Shown here piece by piece: positions 46,401-57,897 of a stretch of 64,000 nucleotides of DNA. The position numbers and the translations under genes were made by a program. Under the pieces are notes generated by a model that was not told the DNA's origin, did no database searches, and saw nothing but the letters and a program-made list of their open reading frames with translations. Numbering within the stretch: position 1 is the stretch's first letter; every line of letters starts with the position of its first letter. Origin of the DNA: Lasiodiplodia sp. COLG20. Lineage: Eukaryota > Ascomycota > Dothideomycetes > Botryosphaeriales > Botryosphaeriaceae. The DNA lies in NCBI GenBank assembly GCA_009801085.1, contig VNWV01000018.1, positions 186,001 through 250,000 on the forward strand. The letters are read 5' to 3'.

Positions 46401-49400
46401 AGGAGACCATGACACCTTCGCCCTTCGCACTGTGGTCCTTGCCGGTAACACCGATGCCACGAGTACCCGATCCGGCCTCTGCTGTTTGGCCAATAAAGGG
46501 AAGGGATTTGCTTTTGGCTTTTTGGATTTCAGCTTGCCTTCTCTTCTGCGCCTCCTGCTTCTCGCGCTCGCGTTTTTTCAAGTAATCGCTCCGGTCCTGT
46601 GCAGCAGCCGCCTTCTTCATCTGGACCGCCTGTTGTTGGACAGCCTTTTGCCGTTCCTTCCATGCTGCGGCGCCGGGCGTGATATCGGTAACGACCTTCT
46701 TGATGCTATCAGGCTCGTCGACACCTGAACTTGCTGGAGAAGACACCCCAGTACCGCTTGTCGCCCACGCGCTAATTGAGCCTTGCTTGACCTTCTTTGC
46801 AATCTTCTCCTCTTTTCTGATGGAATATCCGAGATGCTTCTCGAGAGCCCTTTCAAGCTCAGCCGACTGATTGGAAGACATTTTAGTCTTGATGCTTCCC
46901 TTCAGAACATCACCGATAAATAGCCGAGTTTCATCAGCAATATCGATGTCTGCAGCCCTCAATCGGATGAGAAGTTTGCTGGTGAGAGCCACCGATTTGT
47001 CGATGAGGTATTCATCACGCAGGCGCAGCCATCCGGTTATGCCTTCCATGGTATCGTTCGGCCGGTTGAGGAGCTTCTTGGCGATATCGGACTTGGAAAG
47101 CGCGCCATCCTGCGTATTCTGCCCTTGTGCTTGGCCCAACGCATTTGCGAAATGGCTGTACTCATCGTACAGTTCGTCCGCAAATTGCATGGTGTCGCGG
47201 CAAAAGTTCATCATTTCGTTTTTGTCGTGGCCAACGTTGCTCCAGTCTTCCGTCTTCTTGAAAATGACAGCAAGAGCCTGCCATAGCTCTGCCCATAGCT
47301 GCTCGGTCACGTCCGCCTCTTCCGAGGTCAGGGTTCGTGATCTCAGGATGCCGTCCTGGGGGTTACAAAGGACTTGCACAATGTCGGTGCATACCTTCAG
47401 CATGTTCTGCGTTGGTGCAAACACCTGCTTCCTATACACGCGCCGTAGAGTCTGTACGATGGGCTGGAGTGTGTTCAAGTAAAAGGCTTTTGTGATGTGG
47501 GCAAGAGCGTCTCGGCGACTGCTTTCCGCGCTGACCGTTTTAACGACGTCAATGGCTGCCTGACGTGGTGGCTGGTCTGAGGAGAAAAGGTGAATTATGA
47601 CGGCCTGCGCCGAGTCCCTCGAGTCAAAAAGCCTGTCAAGGTCGCTGGGAGCAAAGGTAGACAGCTTCTCCAGGACTTCGGTCACAGCCTCCGACAGGTT
47701 GTCAAATGTCTTGTTCCACCAGATCATGCTCGGTGACATCTGCACGCCCGTCCGAACAACAAACTTCTCCATGCCGACAAGAAGACCACCACCCATCAGC
47801 ACCTTTGTAGCGAGATCAATGTCACCTGGGTGAATAGACTTGATGATCGTGTCCCAGACAGGTGCTACGCCAGTCTTCATGTCGTGATGCAGATGAGCGC
47901 CCTTAAGCAGAGTCCCCCTATCCACATCAAGGGAAAGACAGTCAAGCTGGAGGGTGTAATGCACCACCTGCAGACCGAGCTCGACAATGTGCATGTCTTG
48001 ATTGAGGCTCCTGTTGACCCTAATGGTAGCAAGGATGTCCTCGATGTGCACGTTGACAAAATCGAGCATGTCCGAAACGGTCGCGTATCCAACAAAGTTT
48101 GAGCGGGCGTTGATATCGTTCATCTTTTGCAAAGACTGCAAAAGAGTTCGCAGGCCAAGTTCATAACAGTACGCTCGCGAGGGGCGTGAGTACTTGTCGT
48201 TCTGGAAACGGTCCAAAAGTTGATGAACAAGTGCGCGGCATGCTGGCGTCTGATTTGAAGGTTTGATAGAGTCGAAGAAAGGCTGGACCCAGCCAAAGAC
48301 CTCGTCGAGGGACCCATCTCCCCTTTCCACTTTGAGTAGAATTGATTCCAGGGTCTGGTTACCCATGATCTGCTCAATGACGGTTACCGGCGAGATGGGG
48401 CCCATGGCATCCCAGAAATCAACAGCCGATTTTTCGAGGAGCTGTTGAATGGTCGCCATCAAGTCATTGAACCCCGGGAATTTGAATTGCAGGTGCTCGA
48501 GGGCAAGCTTGCATACGTCAATCTCGATGGCTCGAAGGGAATGGGTGATGAGGTCCTTGTCAAGCTTGTCCATGATCTGCCGAACACCCATCCAAAATGT
48601 CGGCAGAAATTCGACATCCATGCACATAAGTTGTACCCTTTTCATTGCGTCAAAGAGCGGGTCACGAACTGAAGCGGCAAATTCCGTCTTGGTGATGCCG
48701 CGCTTGAACTTCGTCCACGAACCCAAGGCCCAGACAAAACGTTCCTTGTTGTAGCTGAAAAGGAACCTCGTCATGGCCGCAGTATATTGACCGAGCCGTA
48801 GCCTCCTGTTGGTCTGGACGAGGGTAAAAGGCTCATCAAAGTGTTTCGCCAGCTTTTCCTCCTTCTTGAGGAGCGCCTCGCAGCTGAGAGACTCAAAAAG
48901 CGCATACATGCCCTGTTCGTCTAGAGCCTTGATGCCGCGCGACTCCTCCGGTAGGTTCCGAAGAAGCTCAGCCGCATGATCAAGACCGGCAGTTATCCGC
49001 TCAAGGTTCATGTCGTCGAAGACTTCCATGAACGAGCCGACTTCTTCCGAGTCGTAGTCCTCCTCGAGCTTATGCCTCAGCTCGTTCCTTGACCTGTGAT
49101 ATAATCTGATGCACACATCGCACGACGTCATCGCGTGGTTCAGCTTCTCTCTCAGCCAGCTCTGATATCCTGCCGCGTCGGCACCATCGAAGGCGAAGAT
49201 GGGGAGACATTCCAGGACAAGGTTTTTCCTAGCCTCTGCCTCTGCTAGCTTCTTATCCCGGTGCTGCCGTTCCGCCTCAGTTTCGCCATCCAGATGGCCG
49301 ACGAGATCCTCTTCCAGATAGACGCCATTTGGATCGGAACCAGTGCGGGGGCAGAAAAGGTGGACGTCTTCAGGTAGAGCCTTAAGCTCGCTGTATGAAG

Positions 49401-49487
49401 GATGCCAGGTTAGCCATATGAGGGCTGTGTGGAGGGCGGCCGAAGGGAGTGCACTCACTTGAGCTTGTTCACCAGCACCTCACCCAT
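43403..49487 (-). CDS. SEN1: Sen1-type RNA/DNA helicase (SF1B)
   Basis: Three exons (49487-49459, 49390-45521, 45473-43403), with introns of 68 and 47 bases, give 1989 residues. The tiny first exon (MGEVLVNKL) joins to NELKALPEDVHLFCPRTGSD. A large all-helical SEN1 N-terminal domain spans about residues 80-800, then an acidic and Lys-rich linker. The helicase core starts near 1270: Q-motif LNRAQAKAVRSAI, Walker A GPPGSGKTKTIV, split by the second intron, VVVDEAAQCVEMSALI (motif II, DEAA), GDPKQLPPTV, and the motifs TTDAYQGRESEIIIFSCVRA and VGLTRAKSSLWVLGN. The last ~200 residues are disordered and basic, ending in a nuclear-type signal. Sen1 unwinds R-loops and drives termination of non-coding transcripts. 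It is a conserved nuclear gene and marks the right edge of the accessory block. Confidence 0.95.
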
Positions 49488-51273
49488 GGCAGAGAGGTGC
49501 CTCACTCTTGGCTTTATGGGTGTGCCAAGTCTTTCGGATACGCGCAATTGTTCGTCCAGCAAACGGTTACAATCTCGTCATCTCCAGCGTCAATATGCTC
49601 TCGTCAGGGTCGGATGTCGGGCGTAGAAATCCGTCAATCGCGGCGCAACGGATGGCTGTGCCGATAATGTCCGAGCTTGGGCGATGCTACGCTCCAACGG
49701 CAGGTGCAGTGCAGACGCGGGCAAGGGCGGGCGACGAGGGATGGTGGAGGTTCGGAGCGCGGGCGCGGTGCTTATGGGGGGCGACGGACGCCGAAAGGAA
49801 TGGAACGGCGTTTGGCGGCGTTGACGAGAAGCCGATCACGCGCGTCCCCGTGCACAAAGACTGGCGAGGTGTTTGTGGGTGAATGAGCGAGCGTATGGAA
49901 GGCGGAAGTTTTGAAGGTGCAAGGCCGACGATTTCGCGGGCGTACATGCGCATCATCGCGCCCGCGTCCACAGCGCGACTCCCGCAAAGCGCCGAGCGCC
50001 ACGCGCGTCAACGGCCTCCCGAGTCCGGCTTGATTAGATACAACAGCCACAGATACTTGCGGTTCGTGAATGTATTTTACGCCCTGCATCTGATGTCGAA
50101 TTTATTCACTCACAATATTGTCAAGAAAGAAGGCATGACATAATAGGTATCTACCTGGCCCACGCAATCACAAGCTTCACACACTTCTACATTTTCACGC
50201 CTACGAATCCAAGTACCTCCATGCACTCACCTCCACGGAATGACATGCCATTACCTAATTAGGGACTGCTTCACCTGACCTCACCTTAAAACGATTCAGG
50301 CACGTTAACGCGGCATCACATGACCTAATGTCAATTCCTGTAGTGTCCCAATTGAGCATCTCCGCTTTGGGCAAAAGACCAACATCAACAGTATTTCCGG
50401 TGAGACTTGGCTCATTCTTGGGCCAAATTCTGAGTCACGTAAGGCGAGGGCCAAGGTAGTTGGCATGCTGGGCACTGCTACGATTCCTGTCGATCACTCA
50501 AGCGATCCTTCAATGCTCAAGGAGAAGCTCCCACACAAAACTGACGAGAATGTCGGAAGGCAAGAGAGACGTCTCACCAGTCGGTTGGCCTTTCACCCGT
50601 CCGGATCCTTATCTCAAATAAAGGCAGAATTCGGGGGCGTGCGACCAACAGCTGCTTGGGACTGCAGTTGTATCAAGGCGGCCAGCGCCCTCGCCTACTG
50701 CACATTGCGGGATCATCTTCATGCATCATCACAATAGCCAAGAACTCAAAGTCGAATCAGGGAAGCTTTTTGTTGCTCATTCCTATCTACAGGAAGCGGC
50801 CGCGGCAGCACTGCTCGAACAGGATTGCCAGGGAGAAAAAATCAAGCCATAACAGTGTATGCCGTCTATGCAATCGCGAATCAAAAAGAAAAAAAAACTA
50901 AACCCCGTACCTAGATAGTACGGCCGTGCTGATGCAGAAGGGGGAGAAAGAGCCAAAGACTACTCAGCGAAAGAATTGGAGCGGCTAAGGAAAGGAAATG
51001 GACGAACCAAACCAACCTCGCAACTTTTGAAGGAGTGCCAAAGGGTGCTGATGCAAAAAAGGAACTGGATGAAGAAAAAAGACCCTGGTATCCGCCATGC
51101 GCCTCGCTCTGCTTGGTATTCTTTGTTGAGAGCAATAATCCCCAAAAAGCCATGGACCCTAAGCAAATAAAACAACCATTACCGCCGCTCAAACGCCCCC
51201 CAGATGACTGTGACAAATCTCTTTCGCGTTCAAAACATTTACAGAAGCTCGTGCTGGCATTACCCCTCAGCTA
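49488..51273. promoter_or_regulatory. Intergenic, SEN1 promoter and flippase 3' region
   Basis: About 1.8 kb between the SEN1 start and the end of the flippase gene. GC-rich near the SEN1 start, then more AT-rich. No gene, RNA or repeat recognised. Confidence 0.35.
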
Positions 51274-54200
51274 TCACCGCGCCATGCCTATCGTTGGATC
51301 TGGGTCGACCGTGTATGGTCCCGAGTAGCTGCTTTCTAATCTGCTCAGCCGTGCGGCCGACGTGAAGTCATTGCTCGCCTCGAAACTGTGCCGTATCCTA
51401 TCCATCGACGCTCTTGCTCGGTCGTACGATGGTCTGGATCGGTCCATTGACGGTCTCGGTCGATCCATCGATGGGCGCATTTCACCTAGCTGGTCTTCTG
51501 TAAGCCGGTCATGCGGCGACAACTGTTGCTGCTGCTGCTGCTGCTGATCCGGCCAAGACAACCGCGGTCCGGTGAAATTGGTGCTGTCACTTCCGTTCTG
51601 ACTCCTCGGGTTGTGAGTCGTTGCGGTTGGTGCAACTGAGGGTGGGTATATCGGCCGTTCATCATCGGGAATCGACGACATGGTGTTGCGCTCAGGTTTG
51701 ATGACTGGTTTGGAGAGCTCCGACGAAGACATCGAGTTGATTTTCTCCGTCGAATCCATAGGAGGAGGAGGGGGGATGAACGAGTCATTCTCCTTGAGAT
51801 AGTCAAACTTACCCTGAACGACTTGCTCTCGGATAATGTCGACATCCAGGGGATAGTAAATCTTCTGGATCGACTTCGCCGTAAAGCGGGGTAGAATGCA
51901 CACAACCGTTCCGAGTAGTGTTAAAGCCCAGAAACTTAGCTGCCCGTAAACCTGCGGTGCGGCCTTGTAGAAAGTGAAGCCGACGTCAAAAGCGGTGTAA
52001 ATACCGGTCCAGGCCCAGATCAGCAGGATACTGATCGCGACAATGAGCAACATCAACCAATCCCAGCGATACGTGTTCATCAACATGTAGACGTTGACGA
52101 CGATGACGGCGGCGCTCGCAATGTAGATACCCATGCGCTTGTTGTCCGCAACATCGAGACCGTTTGAACTCTGGAAGTTGCCTGGAATGAAGAGGAGGTA
52201 GGCCATGTAGAAGACGATAACCGACTGGTACAGAGCATCGATCATGTACATCCTGCAAAGAAATTAACAAAATAACGGTCACTCGGTTGATCAGTACTCA
52301 CCAGAATTTTGTCTGTGTCCACTCCTTGCGCTCAATACCGCGACGGTAGAGTTGGGGGACAGCAAGCGAAACTTTATCATCCACATCCTGATCAAGCACA
52401 CCCATTAGGATGACTGGAAGAGAAGTGAACGCCAAGTTGTACATGATGATGTACGAGTAATCGAAGATGTAAGCGCAGTCGAAGTTATCGTAGATCTGGT
52501 ACCAGAAAAGGGCAAACGTCCAAACCAAGTTCTGCATCTCGTTAGCACAGGCAAGTCACTTATAGATGTTCAAACATCCTCACCTTGTAGAAGAAGTTGG
52601 CGATGGTCTCGGCCAACCTGCGGTAAGACCAACGTCCGTGAACCAGAACCAACCGAGTGAGGAAGCGGAATTGGCCAATGGCATAATCGGAGGACATGAC
52701 GGCCGCTCGGCCTTCCTCACCAGCAATACCAACACCAACGTGAGCTTCCTGAATCATAGCCACATCATTGGCACCATCACCGATGGAGAGGGTAAGGCAG
52801 TCCAATCCATTCTTGACCATTTCGACAACCGCAGCTTTCTGGGCGGGACTGACACGGCAGCAGAGAACGGACCTGCATTGCTTGCAGAGAAGCAGGAACT
52901 TCTGCTTCAACGTGTCATCCAGCACCATCTTCAGCGAGTCACCGTCGATGACGATTGCGTGGGTCGGGTCCGGAGGCTCATGATTGCTCTGGGCAGCCTT
53001 GAGTTCCTCGTCTGAGCCAGTCATACCGAACACCGCCAGATACTTGTCGAGTTCCTTTTCGGCCGCTTCTAAGCTTTCATCGGTCTTGAGCACGATAAGA
53101 TCCATGTCGTTGTCCAAGAGGTTGCAGGAAAAGCCGATGTTGATGGCGGTCTCAACTTTATCGCCCGTGAGAACCCAAAGCTTGATTCCAGCTCTGCCAA
53201 GCAGAGCAATGGCATCCGGGACACCGTCTTGAAGTCTATCCTCGATGGCCGTGCCTCCCAAAAGCATGAGTTCGCGTTCAATACTGTCAGCAACTTCCTC
53301 GAGCTTCTGGTCGCGATCGGTAACGGCCGCTGCAGCGGCTTCGTGGCGCAAGTTCCAGTTCCGGTATTCCTCCTCGGTCAGCTCCCTTTCAGCAATGCAA
53401 AGCGTGCGCAGACCCTCACGAGCAAACATCTCAAGATGTTCCGCAGTGGACCGGCGAAGTTCAGCCTGCTCGCCCCTTCTCAACCGCGAGTAAATGATGC
53501 TGTCCGCACCCTTGCAGAAGAGCATGATTTTTCCATCGGGCATGCGCATGATTGCACTCATCCTCTTACGCGAAGAGTTGAACTCGAGAGTGTTGAGGAT
53601 TTGGAATTTCCGGTCTTCACCCTGGACATTGACAATCAAACCATCGTCCACTCGGCCAAGGACCGTAAAGCCAACGTCACGAGCGGTCGCCACAAGCGCA
53701 GCTTCATCGGGGGACTGGGCCTTGAACTCGATTTTCGGTGGGTCACCGGGCGTCCTCTCGGTAATGACAGTATGGCACAGAGCGAGTACCAACATGAATC
53801 GTTCGTTTGCGCGGCGCTGCTCTTCTCCAGCTTCACCGCCCAGATCAGCAACATAATCGGGAGCGACGAAGGTGATATCATCATCACGAAGGTAGGGATT
53901 GTCATGCTGTTTCCGCAGCATCTCGATCATTCTTATGCGGTCCTGTTCGATCTGCGCACGAGCCCGGGCACCTTCTTCTTCCACATTGATACCTTGTCGC
54001 CGCTGCAATCCAGCCTGTGCTTCCGTATAAGCCTCGCCGTAGGGTACGCCATTGACGGTGCACTTCTTGAACTCCATGACGTTTTGGGTCAGCGTTCCGG
54101 TCTTGTCGGAGAAGATGTATTCGATTTGGCCGACATCGTCCGAAATGTTCCAGGATTTGGGCGTGCACGGGTAATCCAGCCTTTCGTAGTACATGTTGAC

Positions 54201-56049
54201 ATCCAAGTAGATGAAAATGGCTTGGATCGTCCTGATGATCTCGAGGGTGATGTAAAGCGAAATGGGCACCAAGTTCTGGAAGAGGATGACTGCTGCCCAA
54301 AACGTAATGAAACCGTCGACCGAAGGTTTGCCACCATAGGAGCCAAACTCGAAGAAGTCTAGCGAATTGCCGCCTTGAGCCCAAGTCACACCTTGAACAA
54401 TACCGGCAACCAAACACATGACGAAAAGAATGATAAAGTTGTAGATGACGTTCCAGTTCAGGTCTTTGGAGATCTTAGCACGCTTGCTGGGAGTAATTCC
54501 AGAGTTGAGCATAATCTTGGTCTCTTCTCCAGTGAACATGACGACACCCAGAACCCAGTCCGTGTTTCGAATGGTGCACCCACGAAGCAAGAGGTTGTTG
54601 ATGCTGATTGGTTCCGCCATTTCAGTAGTGGGCGCTTGCGGATCCCTAGAGTCATGCTCGTTCCAGCGGAGAACGCCGGAGTAAGCGTACAGGTTCGCGT
54701 GCGGAGGTTCGCTCTGGATGGAGAACTCGGCCTTTTCGCATTGCCGGGCGTGGACAACTTTGCGACTGGCGTGAAGGGCTTGTCGGACTTTGAGGTTAGT
54801 TTCTCCATCCAAATTCTTGGTCTCAACGTAGCATGCGCCGTCCGGATCCGAAGTGGCAAGGACTACGATATCAGAGGGAACCTCCTCGTCGTTGTACAAA
54901 CGCACGAAATCGCCAACCTGGACGTTTTTCCAATAATCCTTCTTGAAGCGAGCCCTGCCGGGTGCATCTCGGAATGGGTTGATGACGCTTCCGTAGAACT
55001 TCGACGCGGGCTCAGCAGCGGGCTTCTCCGATTTCGGTCCCGGGTTGATGCCCTCGAAAGTAGGTTGGTCCGATCCGCCGTTTCCTTGACCTGGAAGAGG
55101 GGAGGGTACAGGTGTCATTTGGATGGCATTCGGCTCGCCGAGGGGTGTTCCATCGTCGCTCTTCCTGAAAATGTGCGAGTCGCGATGGGAAGCGAATGAT
55201 CTCCGGGTTTCAATAGACGGCCGCGATTCATCCAGTGCTCTTTCCGCGTAAGTTTTACCCTTGCCACTGCTATCCTTGTTCTTCCTCTGCTTCCACAAAC
55301 CCCAAACCATCTGAATCAGTCTCGTGTTCGCCTTCTTGAACTGTCGCCAAAGTCCAACGCGGTCTTCCGCAGTGTTGACATTGTCGTAATCGACGAGCCT
55401 ATGCACCGGAGCGTTGTTAAGCACGTTGTCGAGCACCGTTCTTCTCCAGTCCTCGATGGCATCCTTGATTGCCGTGACGGCGAGAATGACGATCAGAGGA
55501 ACGGCATTGAGGGCGGGGTTCGAGGCTCCGAAAATAGAGAAGGCCTGTAAGCTGCGTAAGCATGCGCAGCGGGGGCCAAAAATTGATCCAGATACTTACA
55601 CCGAGAATGATGATGAAGGCGAAATAAATGTTGGCGATGTTGTGAAACTGCAGCCAAAGGTTCTTTGGAACGAAGGAGAGGGGCGTGTATTTTGCGGTTC
55701 GAATCTTGTTTCTCACATACGAGACGCGCGGGTGGCCTTCTTCGTCCCTGGCTTCGGCCGGCAGCGGGATGTTGAAGTAGACGGTGCGGCCACCCTCGCC
55801 TTCATCGCTCGCATCGGACACTGTCGCATTCTCGTCACTCGGTGCGCCTGGAGTTTCTTTGCTCTCCGGGTGTCCTTCCGCCTCGTCCCGCTTCTCATTT
55901 CCTCCAGAACCAATGCGCTTGTGCAAGCGCCCCAAGACCGACTCGCGTTTCTTGTTGCCCTGCTCTCCCTGGACGCGATGGGTAGCCCAACGGATTCGTT
56001 TGACGGGATTCGAGATCTCGCTGTCCTCTGGGGGGTTCTGGGACGCCAT
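51274..56049 (-). CDS. DNF1: P4-type phospholipid-flipping ATPase (Dnf1/Dnf2 type)
   Basis: Four exons (56049-55600, 55544-52584, 52531-52302, 52252-51274), with short introns, give 1539 residues, close to yeast Dnf1. Near residue 88 RTVYFNIPLP begins the P4 N-terminal block, followed by RNKIRTAKYTPLSFVPKNLW and the first span. The actuator motif DGETNLK, the M4 motif PISLYITLEIIRT, the phosphorylation site DKTGTLTQNV (Asp near residue 630), SRKRMSAIMRM, and the hinge GDGANDVAMIQEAHVG are all intact. Ten spans are predicted. P4 ATPases flip PC or PE from the outer to the cytosolic leaflet at the plasma membrane and endosomes; Dnf-type enzymes need a Cdc50/Lem3 subunit. The C-terminal tail has a polyQ run and RPSMDR-like repeats (about 51391-51480), possible phosphorylation sites. 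Confidence 0.95.
51391..51480 (-). repeat. RPSMDR-like tandem repeats in the flippase tail
   Basis: Four to five imperfect hexapeptide units (RPSMDR, RPSMDR, RPSYDR, RASMDR, then RIRHS) in the cytosolic C terminus. Each has an Arg-x-Ser kinase-like site. DNA is only partly repeated. Confidence 0.7.
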
Positions 56050-57897
56050 TGTTGTTGTGGTGGCGGCCTGACAACAGAAGCCCGGGGGCCGAGAGGAACG
56101 CAGCGGCGATCAGCCGGCCTGGGCCGGAGTTGGTCAGGAGCGTCGCAAGGCGGTGGACGACAGGGTGGAAGCGATGTCGAGGGTCGGGTGGGCGTGGATG
56201 GGGCGATCCGACGGTCGCAGAGCAGCGAGCGATGGAGAGCGAGCGTGGAAGAGTGTGGAGGAGCTGGCGGCGGCGATTGTCGGTTAGGCCGGAATTAAGG
56301 CCAGACGGATTCTGTAAGCAGTCGCGAAAATCGGCGCCCAAGGAATGTCAAAAGCGCGCGCAGAGCGGTCGGCCAGTCATGCGGGACGGTCGGGGTCGGA
56401 ACGCGTTAGAGATAGGGTAGGGCTGTCGCCGGGGCGCTCGTGGTGCTGTGAGCGGAAGGGAGGCGGGCTTGGGTGCGTTTCTATGATGCTGGTGTCGTAG
56501 CTCTGCACGCCTCACGCCTCGCCCGGGAAAGGTGGCCGGCCGAGAATCAGATTGGCGCCCGCCCGCAACGTCGTGAAGCCGAAGGTCCGGAGCGCGCGCT
56601 GTGCAGGTGCAGCAGTGTGATGCATAGCGTAATCCCAGGAGGCGCGCGCCCGCGTTATTATTGCCGTGCCTGATTCCTGACACGCCCGCGCCCCGGTGCC
56701 AAGGGCGCCCGCAATGCCTGGAGGCAGGCGCAGGTGCTGACGGCAGGCTACCAACTGCCAAAACAACGCTCAGGGATGGACGAGGCTCAGCGCAAACCCT
56801 TGAAGATTAGATGACGATCTGAGCGGCGTGGGTCACGGCCGCTGTGTCATGTAACGAGCGCGGCGAGGGCCTCACGAACGCACGCCGGCGATCTGGTGGG
56901 ATGCGCACGCCGCCTCTGCTGCTGCCGTCAGGCCCCAGATCCGAGAGATTGCAGCGGCAAAGTCGCAGCCCCGAGGGTCCCGCGCAGGTTACTCGGGTTA
57001 CTCGAGTTCCTGCAGTTGCGATCGTGCCCGTCGTCCCGGCTGCTACCTAGGGGGCCGCGGGGCTTCGTCATCCCTCGCAGCCGCAGCTATTTCGAGCTCG
57101 CGCACCGTAGCAAAACCATCGTGGAGAGGCTAGCAGCGCCCCCGGCTCGGAAGCCCCGTGCATCCGCCGCCCTCGTCCGCCGCGGCGGAAACAGGAGGGC
57201 GGATCTGCCCTCGAGGCGGCAGCTGCATTATTTCGCAAATGACTCGGCCGGGCTGCCGAGCTGCTTCTTTTGTCGCAATATCGGCGACGTAGGGAGACGG
57301 CAGGGAGCAGCACTGCGAGATCAGCAGGATTGCAAGCGCGTGCGGTGGTCACGTCAGCCTGTTGCAGCTACGTGGAGACGGCGTCGTCAAGGTACGGTAC
57401 GTAGCACGCAAAAGCAACGGCCAGTGCTTCTGAGCGCTGCCCGCCTGCTGGTGCGCCGGCTCGTCGGTCCTTTCTTGCGAGTGCTACACACTGTGCCGGC
57501 CCAGGATTCCCTGCGTCGGTGTTTCAACGCCCGTTCGGCACCACCGTTGCGCGGACGGGACAAGCCCCGGGACGCCGTCGCAGCCCTGTGGCTCGTCTGC
57601 CGTAAGCCGGTCGCACCCGCCGACCGTGGGAGTCCAGTTGTTGTTGTTATTTACATACACGGATGTCAGCGGCTGTGCAGCCACTGGTGTACAATGGTCC
57701 TAGCCGATCGCCCAGAATAGGAGCCCGGCTGGGGCGTTAAGCATGTGTCAACATGACTCACATGCCTCAGGCAGGCCGATGCTCGGGGCGCGGGCCAAGG
57801 CGTTTCTCACGTGCCGTCGCGATCGCGTCGGCGCGCCGCGTCCCTCGCAGCCGACAGCCCACCAAGGCGCGCTGACACCCAACGGCAGCCTGCAGCA
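56050..57897. promoter_or_regulatory. Divergent intergenic region, 1.8 kb, GC-rich
   Basis: Between the flippase start and the start of the PIP-box protein gene. Very GC-rich; long open frames on both strands are composition artefacts without motifs. Promoters of both genes should lie here. Confidence 0.35.

Noticed and set aside
56896..57720. 274-codon plus-strand open frame in the intergenic region
   Set aside because: Very Arg/Pro/Cys-rich and without motif or start context; expected in DNA of such GC content.
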